Assembly: GCF_001693735.1 (NCBI RefSeq)
Contig: NZ_LWDV01000005.1
Coordinates: 28,222-92,221 of the forward strand
Direction of reading: 5' to 3'
DNA from: Orenia metallireducens
GTDB taxonomy: Bacteria; Bacillota; Halanaerobiia; Halobacteroidales; Halobacteroidaceae
Length of the DNA: 64,000 nucleotides
Shown: positions 36,207-46,811 of the stretch, in pieces
Layout of the letters: each line of letters starts with the position of its first letter
How positions within the stretch are numbered: position 1 is the stretch's first letter
Position numbers and translations under genes: made by a program
The notes under the pieces: model-generated
The model's database searches: none
The model's input: only the letters and a program-made list of their open reading frames with translations
What the model was told of the DNA's origin: nothing

Positions 36207-38423
36207 ATGGCTAACTTTAAGAGTGGTAAATGGGAACAAGAGATTGATGTTAGGGATTTTGTCCAAAAGAATTATACTCCTTATGAAGGTGATGACTCTT
36301 TTTTAGCAGGGCCTACTGAAAGAACTACAAAGATTTGGGAAAAATGTTCTGAATTAATCTGGAAAGAGATTGAAAATGGTGGAGTTTTAGATGTTGATGT
36401 TGATACAGTAGCTGATATAAATGCTTACGATGCAGGATATATAGATAAAGATCTAGAGAAGATTGTTGGATTGCAGACTGATGCACCTTTAAAGAGAACT
36501 TTAAATGTTTATGGTGGAATCAGAATGGCCAATCAAGCTGCTGAAGCTTATGGGTATAGCGTAAATGATAAGATTAAGGAGATTTTTACTACCTATAGAA
36601 AGACTCATAATGACGGTGTATTTGATGTATATACTCCTGAATTAAGAGAGATTCGCCGTTCTGGTGTAATTACTGGTTTACCAGATGCTTATGGGCGTGG
36701 AAGAATTATCGGTGATTATAGAAGGGTAGCTTTATATGGAATAGATAAATTAATTGAAGCTAAACAAGAGGATAAAGCTCACTTAACTGGACCAATGACT
36801 GAGGAGGTTATTCGTCTAAGAGAAGAGATATCTGATCAAATTAGAGCTTTAAAGAAATTAAAAGGATTAGGAGAGACTTATGGATTAGACTTAGGTCGTC
36901 CAGCGGAGAATGCTTATGAAGCAATTCAATGGACTTATATGGGATACTTAGCAGCTATCCAAGAGAATAACGGTGCTGCAATGTCCTTAGGTAGAGTTTC
37001 TGAATTCTTTGATATCTATATTGAAAATGATATTGCAGAAGGTAAATTAACAGAAGAAGAAGCTCAAGAGTTAGTTGATGACTTTGTAGTTAAATTAAGA
37101 TTAGCTCGTCAATTAAGAACACCATCTTATAATGATTTATTCAGTGGAGATCCACTTTGGGTAACTCTAGTAGTTGGTGGAATGGGTATTGATGGTCGTC
37201 CATTAGTAAGTAAAACAAGCTTTAGAATTTTAAATACATTATACAACTTAGGACCAGCTCCAGAACCAAACTTAACAGTTTTATGGTCTGAAAGACTGCC
37301 AGTAGGATTTAAGAATTTCTGCGCTAAAGTTTCTAAAGATACAAGCTCTGTTCAATACGAAAATGATTGTATTATGAGACCTAACTTTGGTGATGACTAC
37401 GGTATTGCATGTTGTGTATCTGCTATGGATTCTGGTAAAGAGATTCAATACTTTGGAGCTAGATGTAACTTACCTAAAACATTACTTTATGCATTAAATG
37501 GTGGACGTGATGAGAAGACTGGTGTACAGGTAGGACCAGAGTTTACTCCTTATACTGGAGAAGTTCTAGAATTTAATAAAGTAATGGATCAATTTGATAG
37601 ATTCCTAGACTGGTTGACTGAGCAGTATGTAGATGCATTAAATATCATTCACTATATGCATGATAAGTATGCTTATGAAGCTGTACAGATGGCACTACAT
37701 GATAGTGAAGTAGGAAGAATTATGGGATTTGGTGTAGCAGGATTATCAATTATTGCTGACTCCTTAAGTGCTATTAAATATGCTAAAGTTAAACCTATTA
37801 AAAATGAAGAAGGAATTATTGTTGACTTTGAAATCGAAGGTGATTTTCCTAAATATGGTAACGATGATGACCGTGTAGATAGTTTAGCTGTAGATGTTGT
37901 TAAGAGATTTATGACTAAGTTACAAAAGCATAAGCTATATAGAAATGCTAAACATTCAATGTCTGTATTAACAATTACATCTAATGTAGTCTATGGTAAG
38001 AAGACAGGTTCTACTCCTGATGGACGTAAAGCTGGAGAGCCATTTGCTCCAGGTGCGAACCCAATGCATGGACGTGATACTTCTGGTGCAGTTGCATCTT
38101 TGAACTCTGTAGCTAAGATACCATATGATTATTGTCAAGATGGTATCTCAAATACTTTCTCTATCGTTCCTAAGGCATTAGGATCTGATGAAGAAGAACA
38201 GATTAATAACTTAGTATCTATCTTAGATGGATACTTTGATCAAGATGCTCATCACTTAAACGTTAATGTACTACAACGTGAGACATTATTAGATGCGGTA
38301 GAGCATCCAGAGAAGTACCCACAATTAACTATTAGAGTTTCTGGATATGCAGTAAACTTTATTAGATTAACTCCAGAACAACAACAGGAAGTAATCGCAA
38401 GAACTTTCCATAAGAGTATGTAA
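36207..38423 (+). CDS. pflB: Pyruvate formate-lyase (formate acetyltransferase)
   Basis: A 738-residue glycyl-radical enzyme that turns pyruvate and CoA into acetyl-CoA and formate. The two adjacent active-site cysteines are C402-C403 in GIACCVSAM, which separates true PFL from glycerol dehydratase-type relatives. The glycyl radical residue is G713 in RVSGYAV. I chose the ATG at 36207, after GAGGGGG; a GTG/ATG at 36192 lies within that site. Codon choice is richer in strong codons (CGT, AAC) than in neighbouring genes, as expected for a highly expressed enzyme. pflA follows after a hairpin. Confidence 0.96.
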   Translation: MANFKSGKWEQEIDVRDFVQKNYTPYEGDDSFLAGPTERTTKIWEKCSELIWKEIENGGVLDVDVDTVADINAYDAGYIDKDLEKIVGLQTDAPLKRTLNVYGGIRMANQAAEAYGYSVNDKIKEIFTTYRKTHNDGVFDVYTPELREIRRSGVITGLPDAYGRGRIIGDYRRVALYGIDKLIEAKQEDKAHLTGPMTEEVIRLREEISDQIRALKKLKGLGETYGLDLGRPAENAYEAIQWTYMGYLAAIQENNGAAMSLGRVSEFFDIYIENDIAEGKLTEEEAQELVDDFVVKLRLARQLRTPSYNDLFSGDPLWVTLVVGGMGIDGRPLVSKTSFRILNTLYNLGPAPEPNLTVLWSERLPVGFKNFCAKVSKDTSSVQYENDCIMRPNFGDDYGIACCVSAMDSGKEIQYFGARCNLPKTLLYALNGGRDEKTGVQVGPEFTPYTGEVLEFNKVMDQFDRFLDWLTEQYVDALNIIHYMHDKYAYEAVQMALHDSEVGRIMGFGVAGLSIIADSLSAIKYAKVKPIKNEEGIIVDFEIEGDFPKYGNDDDRVDSLAVDVVKRFMTKLQKHKLYRNAKHSMSVLTITSNVVYGKKTGSTPDGRKAGEPFAPGANPMHGRDTSGAVASLNSVAKIPYDYCQDGISNTFSIVPKALGSDEEEQINNLVSILDGYFDQDAHHLNVNVLQRETLLDAVEHPEKYPQLTIRVSGYAVNFIRLTPEQQQEVIARTFHKSM

Positions 38424-38443
38424 TTGAATAGATTTGATTAAAG

Positions 38444-38480
38444 AATTAGGGGATGAATTATTCATCTCCTAATTTCTTTT
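38444..38480 (+). terminator. Hairpin terminator between pflB and pflA
   Basis: AATTAGGGGATGAAT pairs with ATTCATCTCCTAATT (one G-T wobble) around a single-base loop region, followed by TCTTTTATAT. Probably attenuates, giving less PflA than PFL. Confidence 0.75.
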
Positions 38481-38588
38481 ATATGTATTTTGTTTTATTA
38501 ATATTTTATCTAAGTTTTAGGAGATAGTAATATTATGGATAGTTTTATATTCCAAATTTAAAGGCGAAATAGAAAGTGGGGGATTATA

Positions 38589-39323
38589 ATGGCAAAAGGT
38601 TGGATTCATTCAGTTGAAAGTTTAGGTACTCAAGATGGACCTGGAATTAGGTATGTTGTCTTTACTCAAGGATGCCCTCTTAGATGTAAATATTGTCACA
38701 ATCCAGATACTTGGTGTATGACTGATGGTCAAGAGATAGAGGTAGAGGAGTTAATGAGTAAGATATTAAGGTGTAAACCTTTTATTAGTAGGTCTAAGGG
38801 AGGGGTGACCATCTCAGGTGGTGAGCCCACTTTACAAATAGATTTTGTATTAGAACTATTAAAGAGATGTAAAGAAGAAGAACTTCACACTGCACTAGAT
38901 ACTTCTGGATATATAGATAAAGATAAATTTGAATCACTATTACCTTATATTGATTTAGTCTTATTAGATATTAAGCATATAGATGATATTGAACATCAAG
39001 AGTTGACAGGGGTTAGCAATCAAAAGATTTTAGAGATTTTGAATTTATTAGAAGAGAAAGGTAAAAGTTTTTGGGTTAGGCATGTAGTTGTACCTGGAAT
39101 CAATGATAAGGTAGAGTATATAGAGAGGTTAACTGAATTATTAGCACCTTTAGATAATTTAGAGAAAGTTGAGTTAATAGCTTATCATGAATTAGGAGTT
39201 CATAAGTGGGAGACAATTGGGTTAGATTATCAGTTAAAAGACGTTAAACCTCCTAGTAAGGAGAAGATGGAAGAGTTCAAAGAGATATTTATTCAAAAAG
39301 GAATCAATACTGTAATTAAATAG
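38589..39323 (+). CDS. pflA: Pyruvate formate-lyase-activating enzyme
   Basis: A 244-residue radical-SAM enzyme that puts the glycyl radical on PFL. The cluster triad is C29-x3-C33-x2-C36 in CPLRCKYC, followed by HNPDTW, the typical PflA sequence. GGVTISGGEPTLQ near 73 binds S-adenosylmethionine. There is no extra ferredoxin insert, so it is the simple PflA type rather than the glycerol dehydratase type. A GGGGG site precedes the ATG. Confidence 0.96.
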   Translation: MAKGWIHSVESLGTQDGPGIRYVVFTQGCPLRCKYCHNPDTWCMTDGQEIEVEELMSKILRCKPFISRSKGGVTISGGEPTLQIDFVLELLKRCKEEELHTALDTSGYIDKDKFESLLPYIDLVLLDIKHIDDIEHQELTGVSNQKILEILNLLEEKGKSFWVRHVVVPGINDKVEYIERLTELLAPLDNLEKVELIAYHELGVHKWETIGLDYQLKDVKPPSKEKMEEFKEIFIQKGINTVIK

Positions 39324-39336
39324 ATCTATTTTTATT

Positions 39337-39373
39337 AGTCAGGCAGCTTATTTAGCTGCCTGACTCTTTTTTG
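39337..39373 (+). terminator. Terminator after pflA
   Basis: AGTCAGGCAGC, a 7-nt loop, GCTGCCTGACT, then CTTTTTTG. Confidence 0.9.
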
Positions 39374-39466
39374 TTATTGGTTACTCATTACTATCTTATC
39401 TATCTTGAATATTAAATTGGCATTAGTATTATACTAAAAGAAAATAGTTGATTAGGAGTGGCAAGA

Positions 39467-40294
39467 ATGAAGGTTAAAAGAGTTTTATTATGTCTAATTA
39501 TAAGCTTAGTTCTCATTCAATTGGTTGGATGTAGTGGAAAGCAAGAAGAAAAGCAAGAAAGTAAAGTTAATGAAAATTATCCTCCAAACTCTTTGATAGA
39601 TATTAGTATGAGTGTTGAAAAGATTATAACTAAATTAGAAAAAGATTATGAGAAGGTACAAGAAGAGAAGAAGAAAGCAGAGAATAAAAGTTCTGAAAAT
39701 GATAAATCTACTAAGAAGCAAGAATCTAATAACAATGAAAAGAAGATGAAGAAATTAGAGGATGCTTTAACGAAAAGTTGGAAGAAAGTTAATGAAGAAG
39801 TTAAAAGTTTACACCAAAGTTGGAATAGTTATGAAAGTAAAGAGATGATAGATAAGCAGAAGATAAACTCTATAGAAAAAGAATTGAATGATCTAACAGA
39901 GATATCCAATGATGAAAAATTACTTGCTACTTTATTGAAGATAAATCAATTTAATCTAGAGATAGCTGATTTATATAGTAATTATAATTCAAAAATAAAA
40001 ACTCTATTAAAGAAAGTAGAAGCATATACAAGGGATATAATGTATCTTAGTTTTCTAATAGATACTAAAGAGAATACCTCTAAACAAGTAGAAGATATAG
40101 ATAAAATTAAAGAGATATTACCACAGATAGAGTTTAACTTTGAAAATGATAAGAAGATGAAGAATAAAGTTAAGGAACTGAATAAAGCAGTAGAGGATTT
40201 AGAACAAGCAGTTAAAAAACAAATAAAAGAGGTTATTAAGGTTAAGGGAGAGTTGATTTTAAAGAAGGTAAAAGAATTAGAAGAATCTAAATAA
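39467..40294 (+). CDS. Predicted lipoprotein with coiled-coil body
   Basis: A 275-residue predicted lipoprotein. The signal peptide ends in a lipobox LVGC near residue 21. The mature part is very rich in Lys and Glu with heptad-like helices at about 50-105 and 190-270 (KMKNKVKELNKAVEDLEQAV). I recognise no family. The ATG at 39467 follows TAGGAG at about nine bases; a GTG at 39458 is the alternative. It stands alone between two terminators. Coiled-coil content suggests a periplasmic or surface structural role, but that is only a guess. Confidence 0.65.
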   Translation: MKVKRVLLCLIISLVLIQLVGCSGKQEEKQESKVNENYPPNSLIDISMSVEKIITKLEKDYEKVQEEKKKAENKSSENDKSTKKQESNNNEKKMKKLEDALTKSWKKVNEEVKSLHQSWNSYESKEMIDKQKINSIEKELNDLTEISNDEKLLATLLKINQFNLEIADLYSNYNSKIKTLLKKVEAYTRDIMYLSFLIDTKENTSKQVEDIDKIKEILPQIEFNFENDKKMKNKVKELNKAVEDLEQAVKKQIKEVIKVKGELILKKVKELEESK

Positions 40295-40336
40295 TATTAA
40301 AGGTAGACCAAATGGTCTACCTTTAATATTATTTAT
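40291..40336. terminator. Strong terminator after the lipoprotein gene
   Basis: A 20-bp near-perfect stem with a 4-nt loop (inner part AGGTAGACC/GGTCTACCT), overlapping the stop codon. T-rich DNA follows, and the sequence works on either strand. Confidence 0.8.
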
Positions 40337-40518
40337 TGTATTATGCTCAATACTAAACTACATCATATATTAATTAAGTTATAAATAAATTAAAAGTAAA
40401 TAACTATAAATTCATATTATAAATAGTGAATTTTTATCCTCTTTATATAATATAAATCAAAGTAGAATAAAATTAAGTCTGTTTAATAGTTATGCCATTT
40501 TTTAAGACTGAAGATTAG

Positions 40519-41913
<1,395 letters not shown>

Positions 41914-41937
41914 AAAATAATCAAAAATATTATTATA

Positions 41938-41968
41938 AAAGGACAGCTGATAATTCAGCTGTTCTTTT
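41938..41968 (+). terminator. Terminator after the gdhA pseudogene
   Basis: GGACAGCTGA, loop, TCAGCTGTTC (one wobble), then TTTTAA. Confidence 0.75.
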
Positions 41969-42420
41969 AATTTATTAGTTTACATAACTTACCTTATTTT
42001 AACTTTGGTTCAACTTAATAGTTGTCACTAATTATACGGTACTTTTTTAATGTGTTTACTATAAAGGGATTATACTAAAAAGGATATTTTTGTATTTAAT
42101 AACTCACTGTTGATTTTCTAACATTTTTAAGTTTACGGTTAAATATAGTTTACATTAGTTTAAAAAATGGTTTAATTGATTTTGATACAAAATTTTGGTA
42201 TTATATTTATATAATTTATTACATAAAAAAACATTTTTAATTAATACATAGATTAATTTGATATTTTGTGAAATAAAAGAAGGTGAAATTATTATAAGTG
42301 TATAAGTATATTATGTGTTAAACTTTTTATTAAATATATTTCTTAATAAAAATTATAAAAAGGAGGGAAGATTAAGTTTAATCTGTGTGAGAAATAAAAT
42401 TATTAATTAGGAGGAAAAAG
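41969..42420. other. Long AT-rich spacer, possible promoter only
   Basis: No coding frame or stable RNA is supported. The only feature I can name is the candidate promoter at 42176-42204. The composition (well over 75% AT by eye) is more extreme than elsewhere in the window and continues into the downstream genes. Confidence 0.45.
42176..42204 (+). promoter_or_regulatory. Candidate promoter for the lipoprotein-permease-ATPase genes
   Basis: TTGATT (42176-42181), a 17-nt spacer, TATTAT (42199-42204). It would leave a leader of about 210 nt. Such AT-rich DNA gives chance matches, so confidence is low. Confidence 0.4.
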
Positions 42421-43032
42421 ATGAATAGAAAACAAATTATACTATTAGGTTATGTATTATTATTATTATTGGTTATGGGGTGTCAAAGTGCAACAATTAA
42501 TACTTATTCTGATCCATCATTTAATAAAAATAAAATTACTAAGGTAGCTGTTTTTCCAATCAGAAATACTAGATTAGCTCCAAGTGAAAGTATGCAGATA
42601 AATAGAAAAATAATGCAAGGGATTAATTCCAAGAACCCTTCAATTGAAATAGTTAGTGCCCAAAAAGCTCTTGAAATTTTAAACCAACAAAAGTTAGCAG
42701 ATGATTGGGCAGATTTCTTAGAAGATTATAGTATAAGTGGATTTCCTAATGGTGAAATTTTGTTTAGAATAGGTGATGCACTGGGAGTAGATGCAATAAT
42801 TCAAGGTGAAATTGTTAACATGTACCAAGTAGATGGTAGATGGGGTAATAACAGCGGAGAAACACGAGTTACTGTTAGATATACGATGCTAGGGGTTGAT
42901 TCTGGGAAGACACTTTGGGAAGCATCAAGTGATGGGATAAAAACAACAGCAACTACTTTAGGAAAAGCACCCGCTCTTATTGAAGCAATTAATTTAGCTC
43001 AAGATAAAATTATACAAAATTTACCGTTTTAA
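42421..43032 (+). CDS. Predicted lipoprotein, LpoB/GNA1162-like
   Basis: A 203-residue lipoprotein: signal peptide with lipobox VMGC (about residue 21) and mature domain with VAVFPIRNTRLAP, FRIGDALGVDAIIQGEI and TRVTVRYTMLGVDSGKTLWEAS. This layout resembles CsgG/LpoB/GNA1162-type alpha/beta domains of envelope lipoproteins in diderm bacteria. The exact family is unsure. An AGGAGG site precedes the ATG. It lies 3-12 nt before a permease gene and likely forms one operon with it and an ABC ATPase. Confidence 0.65.
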   Translation: MNRKQIILLGYVLLLLLVMGCQSATINTYSDPSFNKNKITKVAVFPIRNTRLAPSESMQINRKIMQGINSKNPSIEIVSAQKALEILNQQKLADDWADFLEDYSISGFPNGEILFRIGDALGVDAIIQGEIVNMYQVDGRWGNNSGETRVTVRYTMLGVDSGKTLWEASSDGIKTTATTLGKAPALIEAINLAQDKIIQNLPF

Positions 43033-43044
43033 GGAGTGTTGAAT

Positions 43045-44160
43045 TTGAAGCTCCCATCTTTTCTATTGGCTATTAGAAGAAATAAGATTAGTTCTTATTT
43101 TATAGTTAGTTTAATTTGTATTGTCATATCTTTGATTGTTCTAGTTTCGAGTTTAACTAGATATATTTCAGAATCAGAGCTTAGAGCATGGGGGAATCTT
43201 TTAGATAATTTTTCAATAATTCAACCAAAAGCAAATATATTATCGTCAAGTATATTAGATAAGTTAGAGAATTATAGTATCATTGAAAGGTATATACCTT
43301 TCAATGATACTATAATTAAAATGCCAGGTATTTTAAATTCTGAATATCGTCCTGTATTTGCTTTAAAAATAGAGGATATAGAAGATTTTATAAGTTTTTT
43401 TCATGCTGAATTATTAGAAGGAGAATTCCCAAAGAAAGGTTCAAGAGAAATTGCTTTAAGTAAAGATATAGTTGAAGCAAGAAATTTAAAAATTGGTGAT
43501 TATATAGGTAAAGCTATTGATGAAGATGAATTTTTATGGGGAAGATTCAAAATAAGTGGAATTATTGATGGAAAAATTTCTGTAGGATTAATTTCTTTTG
43601 AGTATTGGCAAAGAAGAAGTCCTCAACCATTTTCCTATATTGCTTTTCCTGTTAAAGGAAAGCTAAAGGAAATGAACCGATATATTATTAATAAGAGCAA
43701 TTTTAATATAAAGTTAGAGACGAAAACAAGTTTTATTAAGAGATATAGAGAAAAATATAGAAATTTAAATAAGTTAATCCTAATAATAATTGTTATATTG
43801 ACTGTTTCTTTAATATTAATTATTATATTATTTGTATTTTTATTTTTAAAGAATAGAGCAAAAGAATTCGCGTTATTTTATTCTAAAGGGATAAAGTTAA
43901 GTAGAATAATTCTTTATACTATAAAAGAAATAAGTATGTTAATGATTATAGGGTGGTTATTAGGCGTTTGTTTCTCACAAATTATTTTATATTTAATTAA
44001 AATAGTTGTTTTCAAAAAAGGAGTTTTCTTAGCTTCTATTGGAAGTAGAGAATTTTTATTAACTTTACCTATAATATTTTCTTTAATAATAATCTCTATT
44101 TTAGTTATTGTAAAAAATCTAAATATAAATAATATACTGAAAGAAATAATAGGTGAATAA
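43045..44160 (+). CDS. FtsX/MacB-type ABC transporter permease
   Basis: A 371-residue permease. It has one transmembrane segment near 15-35, a large extracytoplasmic domain (about 40-240) containing GEFPKKGSREIALSKDI as in MacB periplasmic domains, and three membrane segments at about 245-270, 285-310 and 335-360. This is the FtsX/MacB/LolE topology. TTG 43045 follows AAGGAG at good spacing; GTG 43036 is the alternative. AT content is higher than in housekeeping neighbours. The next gene encodes its ATPase. Confidence 0.8.
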   Translation: MKLPSFLLAIRRNKISSYFIVSLICIVISLIVLVSSLTRYISESELRAWGNLLDNFSIIQPKANILSSSILDKLENYSIIERYIPFNDTIIKMPGILNSEYRPVFALKIEDIEDFISFFHAELLEGEFPKKGSREIALSKDIVEARNLKIGDYIGKAIDEDEFLWGRFKISGIIDGKISVGLISFEYWQRRSPQPFSYIAFPVKGKLKEMNRYIINKSNFNIKLETKTSFIKRYREKYRNLNKLILIIIVILTVSLILIIILFVFLFLKNRAKEFALFYSKGIKLSRIILYTIKEISMLMIIGWLLGVCFSQIILYLIKIVVFKKGVFLASIGSREFLLTLPIIFSLIIISILVIVKNLNINNILKEIIGE

Positions 44161-44161
44161 G

Positions 44162-44821
44162 ATGAAAATAAAATTAGAGAATGTTAAATTTAAACGCGAG
44201 AAAAGAAATGCTGATGAAATTTTCCATAATATAAACTTAGATATTAATAGTAGCCCAAGATTAATATTTTTATTAGGCAATTCTGGTTCAGGAAAAAGTA
44301 CTTTATTACACTTATTAAATGGTTTAATTTTTTGTACAAGTGGCAATATTCAAATAAATAACTTTAATTTGAGTAATGATTTAAATGAAAATGATCTTAT
44401 AAGATATAGGTCTTCAGAGTGTTCTATATTATTTCAAAATTACCCTTTAGTTGATTGGATGACTTGTTTGGAGAATTTAAATTTAGAAAGTGAAAATATT
44501 GATTATATTAAATCTTTTTGTAGGTATTTGGGGATATGGGATTTAAGAAATAATTTTCCGAATGAATTATCTTTTGGACAAAGACAAAGATTTGCTATAG
44601 TGCAACTGTTATTATCAAAATGTAATATATTATTATTAGATGAACCTACTTCTGCACTAGATAGCGATAATAAAATTCAACTTATTAAATTAATAAAAGA
44701 TTATACTGTTAAAGAAAATAAAGTGGTTTTTATTGCTACTCATGATAAAGATTTATGTGATTATGCAGATGAAATATATAAATTTGAAGATAAAACTTTG
44801 AAATTTATAGAAAATATTTAA
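44162..44821 (+). CDS. ABC transporter ATP-binding protein (MacB/LolD type)
   Basis: A 219-residue ATPase. Walker A GNSGSGKST is near residue 36. The Q-loop is in ILFQNYPLVDWMT, the signature motif is the variant LSFGQRQR (LSxGQ), Walker B is ILLLDEPTSALD, and the H-loop is ATHDKD. I chose ATG 44162, just after the permease stop at 44158-44160. With the permease and lipoprotein genes it makes a three-part envelope transport or lipoprotein-handling system. Substrate unknown. Confidence 0.88.
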   Translation: MKIKLENVKFKREKRNADEIFHNINLDINSSPRLIFLLGNSGSGKSTLLHLLNGLIFCTSGNIQINNFNLSNDLNENDLIRYRSSECSILFQNYPLVDWMTCLENLNLESENIDYIKSFCRYLGIWDLRNNFPNELSFGQRQRFAIVQLLLSKCNILLLDEPTSALDSDNKIQLIKLIKDYTVKENKVVFIATHDKDLCDYADEIYKFEDKTLKFIENI

Positions 44822-44888
44822 TTGTGGATTTATTATATTCTTATGAAAAGTTATATAGAGAATTAATACTATCTAAGCATAAGTAACA

Positions 44889-44934
44889 ACAAATAAAGAG
44901 TTATCACTAAATTTAGTGATAACTCTTTATTTGT
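44889..44934. terminator. 46-nt perfect palindrome after the ABC genes
   Basis: Two exact 23-nt complementary arms with no loop bases (left arm begins ACAAATAAAGAGTTATCACT). Probably a bidirectional terminator. Loop-free perfection is unusual. Confidence 0.75.
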
Positions 44935-44997
44935 AAGGATATATTGATACATAAGTGAATTTTATTCTTATCTTCTCTTTAATTATTCGGATTTTTA

Positions 44998-45026
44998 TTG
45001 ACTAAGGCCTTTTAGTTTGTTATTAT
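44998..45026 (+). promoter_or_regulatory. Promoter of the purDKE transcript
   Basis: TTGACT (44998-45003), a 17-nt spacer, TATTAT (45021-45026), 23 bp before the guanine aptamer. Confidence 0.75.
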
Positions 45027-45048
45027 ATGACTAGAATAGTCGAATATG

Positions 45049-45117
45049 CCTCATATAAATGTAAGAATAGGGCTTACAAGTATCTACCAGGTAGCCGTAA
45101 ACTACCTGACTATGAGG
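45049..45117 (+). promoter_or_regulatory. Guanine riboswitch aptamer
   Basis: P1 is CCTCATA (45049-45055) with TATGAGG (45111-45117). The core has TATAAATGTAAGAATAGGG..., then GTATCTACC, GCCGTAAAC and CTGACTATG, the purine-riboswitch consensus. The base that pairs with the ligand (C in GACTA, against T in adenine riboswitches) marks it as guanine-sensing. A second, related aptamer lies upstream of the purB at 48898. Confidence 0.95.
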
Positions 45118-45313
45118 GAAGTGTACCTAGGGTTCCGCACTAGGACAGTGTACAGGGTATAGTTAAGATATTAAAATCAATCTTTTAGAGATTCAATGAT
45201 TTTGAACTTAACTGTAGATTGTAAATTATAAACTGTAAACTGTATTTGTGGCTGGTCCAAGCGGTACAGATGCTATAGTTATTACACCGAAGGGATAAAA
45301 GCCCAGGCGGGGA
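45117..45313 (+). promoter_or_regulatory. PRPP riboswitch aptamer (ykkC subclass) in tandem with the guanine aptamer
   Basis: The 5' half GGAAGTGTACCTAGGGTTCCG directly follows the guanine P1. The 3' half has GGCTGGTCCAAGCGG (45250-45264) and ACACCGAAGGGATAAAAGCC followed by CAGGCGG. These are the conserved blocks of ykkC-type RNAs. Tandem guanine-PRPP riboswitches are known to act as a two-input gate on purine genes: expression needs PRPP and low guanine. The halves are separated by about 90 nt, which include a family A repeat (45206-45246) inside the variable arm. Confidence 0.88.
45206..45246. repeat. Family A repeat inside the PRPP aptamer arm
   Basis: GAACTTAACTGTAGATTGTA then AATTATAAACTGTAAACTG. 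The first 20 bases match 52677-52696 at all but one or two positions. Confidence 0.55.
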
Positions 45314-45357
45314 GGTTCTACTCTTAGTTAGTAGAGGTTCCCTGTCTGGGCTTTTTT
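45300..45357 (+). terminator. Terminator of the guanine-PRPP riboswitch
   Basis: AGCCCAGGCGGGGA (aptamer 3' end) pairs with TTCCCTGTCTGGGCT, with an inner TCTACT/AGTAGA stem, then TTTTTTA. The overlap with the aptamer makes ligand binding and termination exclusive. Confidence 0.9.
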
Positions 45358-45386
45358 ATATGTAGAAGATGATAAAAGAATATAAA

Positions 45387-45402
45387 TGTTTCACATGAAA
45401 CT
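45387..45402. other. parS: Second parS-like site
   Basis: TGTTTCACATGAAACT, 15 of 16 bases the same as the copy near parB (1964-1979) and with the same CA centre. It lies between the riboswitch terminator and purD. Confidence 0.8.
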
Positions 45403-45431
45403 ATAAATTTATATAAATATGGAGGGATTAG

Positions 45432-46697
45432 ATGAAGATATTAGTTGTAGGTAATGGCGGTCGTGAACATGCTTTAGTTTGGAAGTTGAAACAGAGTGAA
45501 AGAGTAGAGAAGATATATGTAGCTCCAGGAAATGCTGGAACAGCAAATTTAGCTAAGAATATAGAGATAGAGGCAACTGATATTGATAAACTAATCAAGT
45601 TTTGTAAAGAAGAAAAGGTTGATTTGACAGTAGTAGGACCAGAAGCTCCTTTGGTAGCAGGAGTTGTTGATGCTTTTGAGGGAGAAGGATTAAAAGTATT
45701 TGGACCTAATCAAGCTGCTGCTCAATTAGAAGGTAGTAAAGTCTTTTCTAAAGATTTCATGAAAAGATATAATATCCCTACAGCAAAGTATGAAAGTTTT
45801 GCTGATGCAAAGAAAGCAATTGGTTATATTAAAAGAGAAGGAGCTCCTATTGTAGTTAAGGCTGAAGGGTTAGCAGCAGGTAAAGGGGTAATTGTTGCTC
45901 AAACTGTAGAAGAAGCTGTTGCAGCTGTAGAGGAGATTATGGTTAATGAAAAGTTTGGGAATGCGGGAGAGAGAATTGTAGTTGAAGAATTCTTAGAAGG
46001 AGAAGAAGCAACGGTGTTAGCTTTTACTGATGGACAAACTATCGTTCCAATGATTCCATCTCAAGATCATAAGCCTGCTTATGATGGAGATAAAGGCCCT
46101 AATACTGGTGGAATGGGTGCATATGCTCCAGCACCTATAGCTACAGAAGAGCTAATGGCAAAGGTTTATGAAGAGATTCTAGTACCAACTATTGAAGGTT
46201 TGAAGAAGGAAGGAATTATTTTTAAAGGAGTTCTCTATAGTGGATTGATGATTGTAGATGGAGAAGCTAAGGTTATAGAGTATAATGTTCGTTTTGGTGA
46301 TCCAGAGGCAGAGGTAGTATTACCTTTATTAAAGAATGATTTAGTAGATATTATAGAAGCAATAATCGAAGATAGATTGGAAGCTGTTGATATTGAGTGG
46401 TTAAATCAGACAAGTGTATGTGTAATTATGGCTTCTGGTGGGTATCCAGTTGCCTATGAAAAAGGAAAAGAGATTAGTGGTATAGAGGAAGCTGAAGCTG
46501 AAGATATTATAGTCTTTCAAGCAGGGACAGACTTTAAAGATGATAAGCTAGTAACGGCAGGCGGACGGGTATTAGGAGTAACTGCCTTAGGTAATGGATA
46601 CCAAGCCACTATTGATAGAGCTTATGAAGGGGTTAAGAAGATAGATTTTGCTGATGCCCATTATAGAAAGGATATTGGAGCTAAAGCAGTTAAATAA
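45432..46697 (+). CDS. purD: Phosphoribosylamine-glycine ligase (GAR synthetase)
   Basis: A 421-residue ATP-grasp enzyme, the second step of de novo purine synthesis. VVGNGGREHALVWKL at the start, the ATP-binding AEGLAAGKGVIVA, the catalytic block HKPAYDGDKGPNTGGMGAYAP, and YNVRFGDPEAE are all present. Length is standard. GGAGGG precedes the ATG. First gene after the tandem riboswitch, so it is directly controlled by guanine and PRPP. Confidence 0.97.
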   Translation: MKILVVGNGGREHALVWKLKQSERVEKIYVAPGNAGTANLAKNIEIEATDIDKLIKFCKEEKVDLTVVGPEAPLVAGVVDAFEGEGLKVFGPNQAAAQLEGSKVFSKDFMKRYNIPTAKYESFADAKKAIGYIKREGAPIVVKAEGLAAGKGVIVAQTVEEAVAAVEEIMVNEKFGNAGERIVVEEFLEGEEATVLAFTDGQTIVPMIPSQDHKPAYDGDKGPNTGGMGAYAPAPIATEELMAKVYEEILVPTIEGLKKEGIIFKGVLYSGLMIVDGEAKVIEYNVRFGDPEAEVVLPLLKNDLVDIIEAIIEDRLEAVDIEWLNQTSVCVIMASGGYPVAYEKGKEISGIEEAEAEDIIVFQAGTDFKDDKLVTAGGRVLGVTALGNGYQATIDRAYEGVKKIDFADAHYRKDIGAKAVK

Positions 46698-46795
46698 TGG
46701 TGACGGGTAAAGAGTAAAAAGGGACGAGTTACTAATAATGACTATTATTAAGTCTTTTACTCGGCACCCGTTACCTGTCACTTGTTACTATATAT
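46698..46795. repeat. Inverted-repeat spacer between purD and purK
   Basis: GTGACGGGTAAAGAGTAAAA at the left and TTTTACTCGGCACCCG...CCTGTCAC at the right form imperfect inverted ends around about 50 bp. No coding potential is supported. Confidence 0.5.
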
Positions 46796-46811
46796 AAAGT
46801 GAGGTGTTAAA

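Noticed and set aside
46587-46781. Small minus-strand frame overlapping the purD end and the inverted repeat
   Set aside because: It depends on the repeat spacer and the antisense of purD and has no supporting signals.
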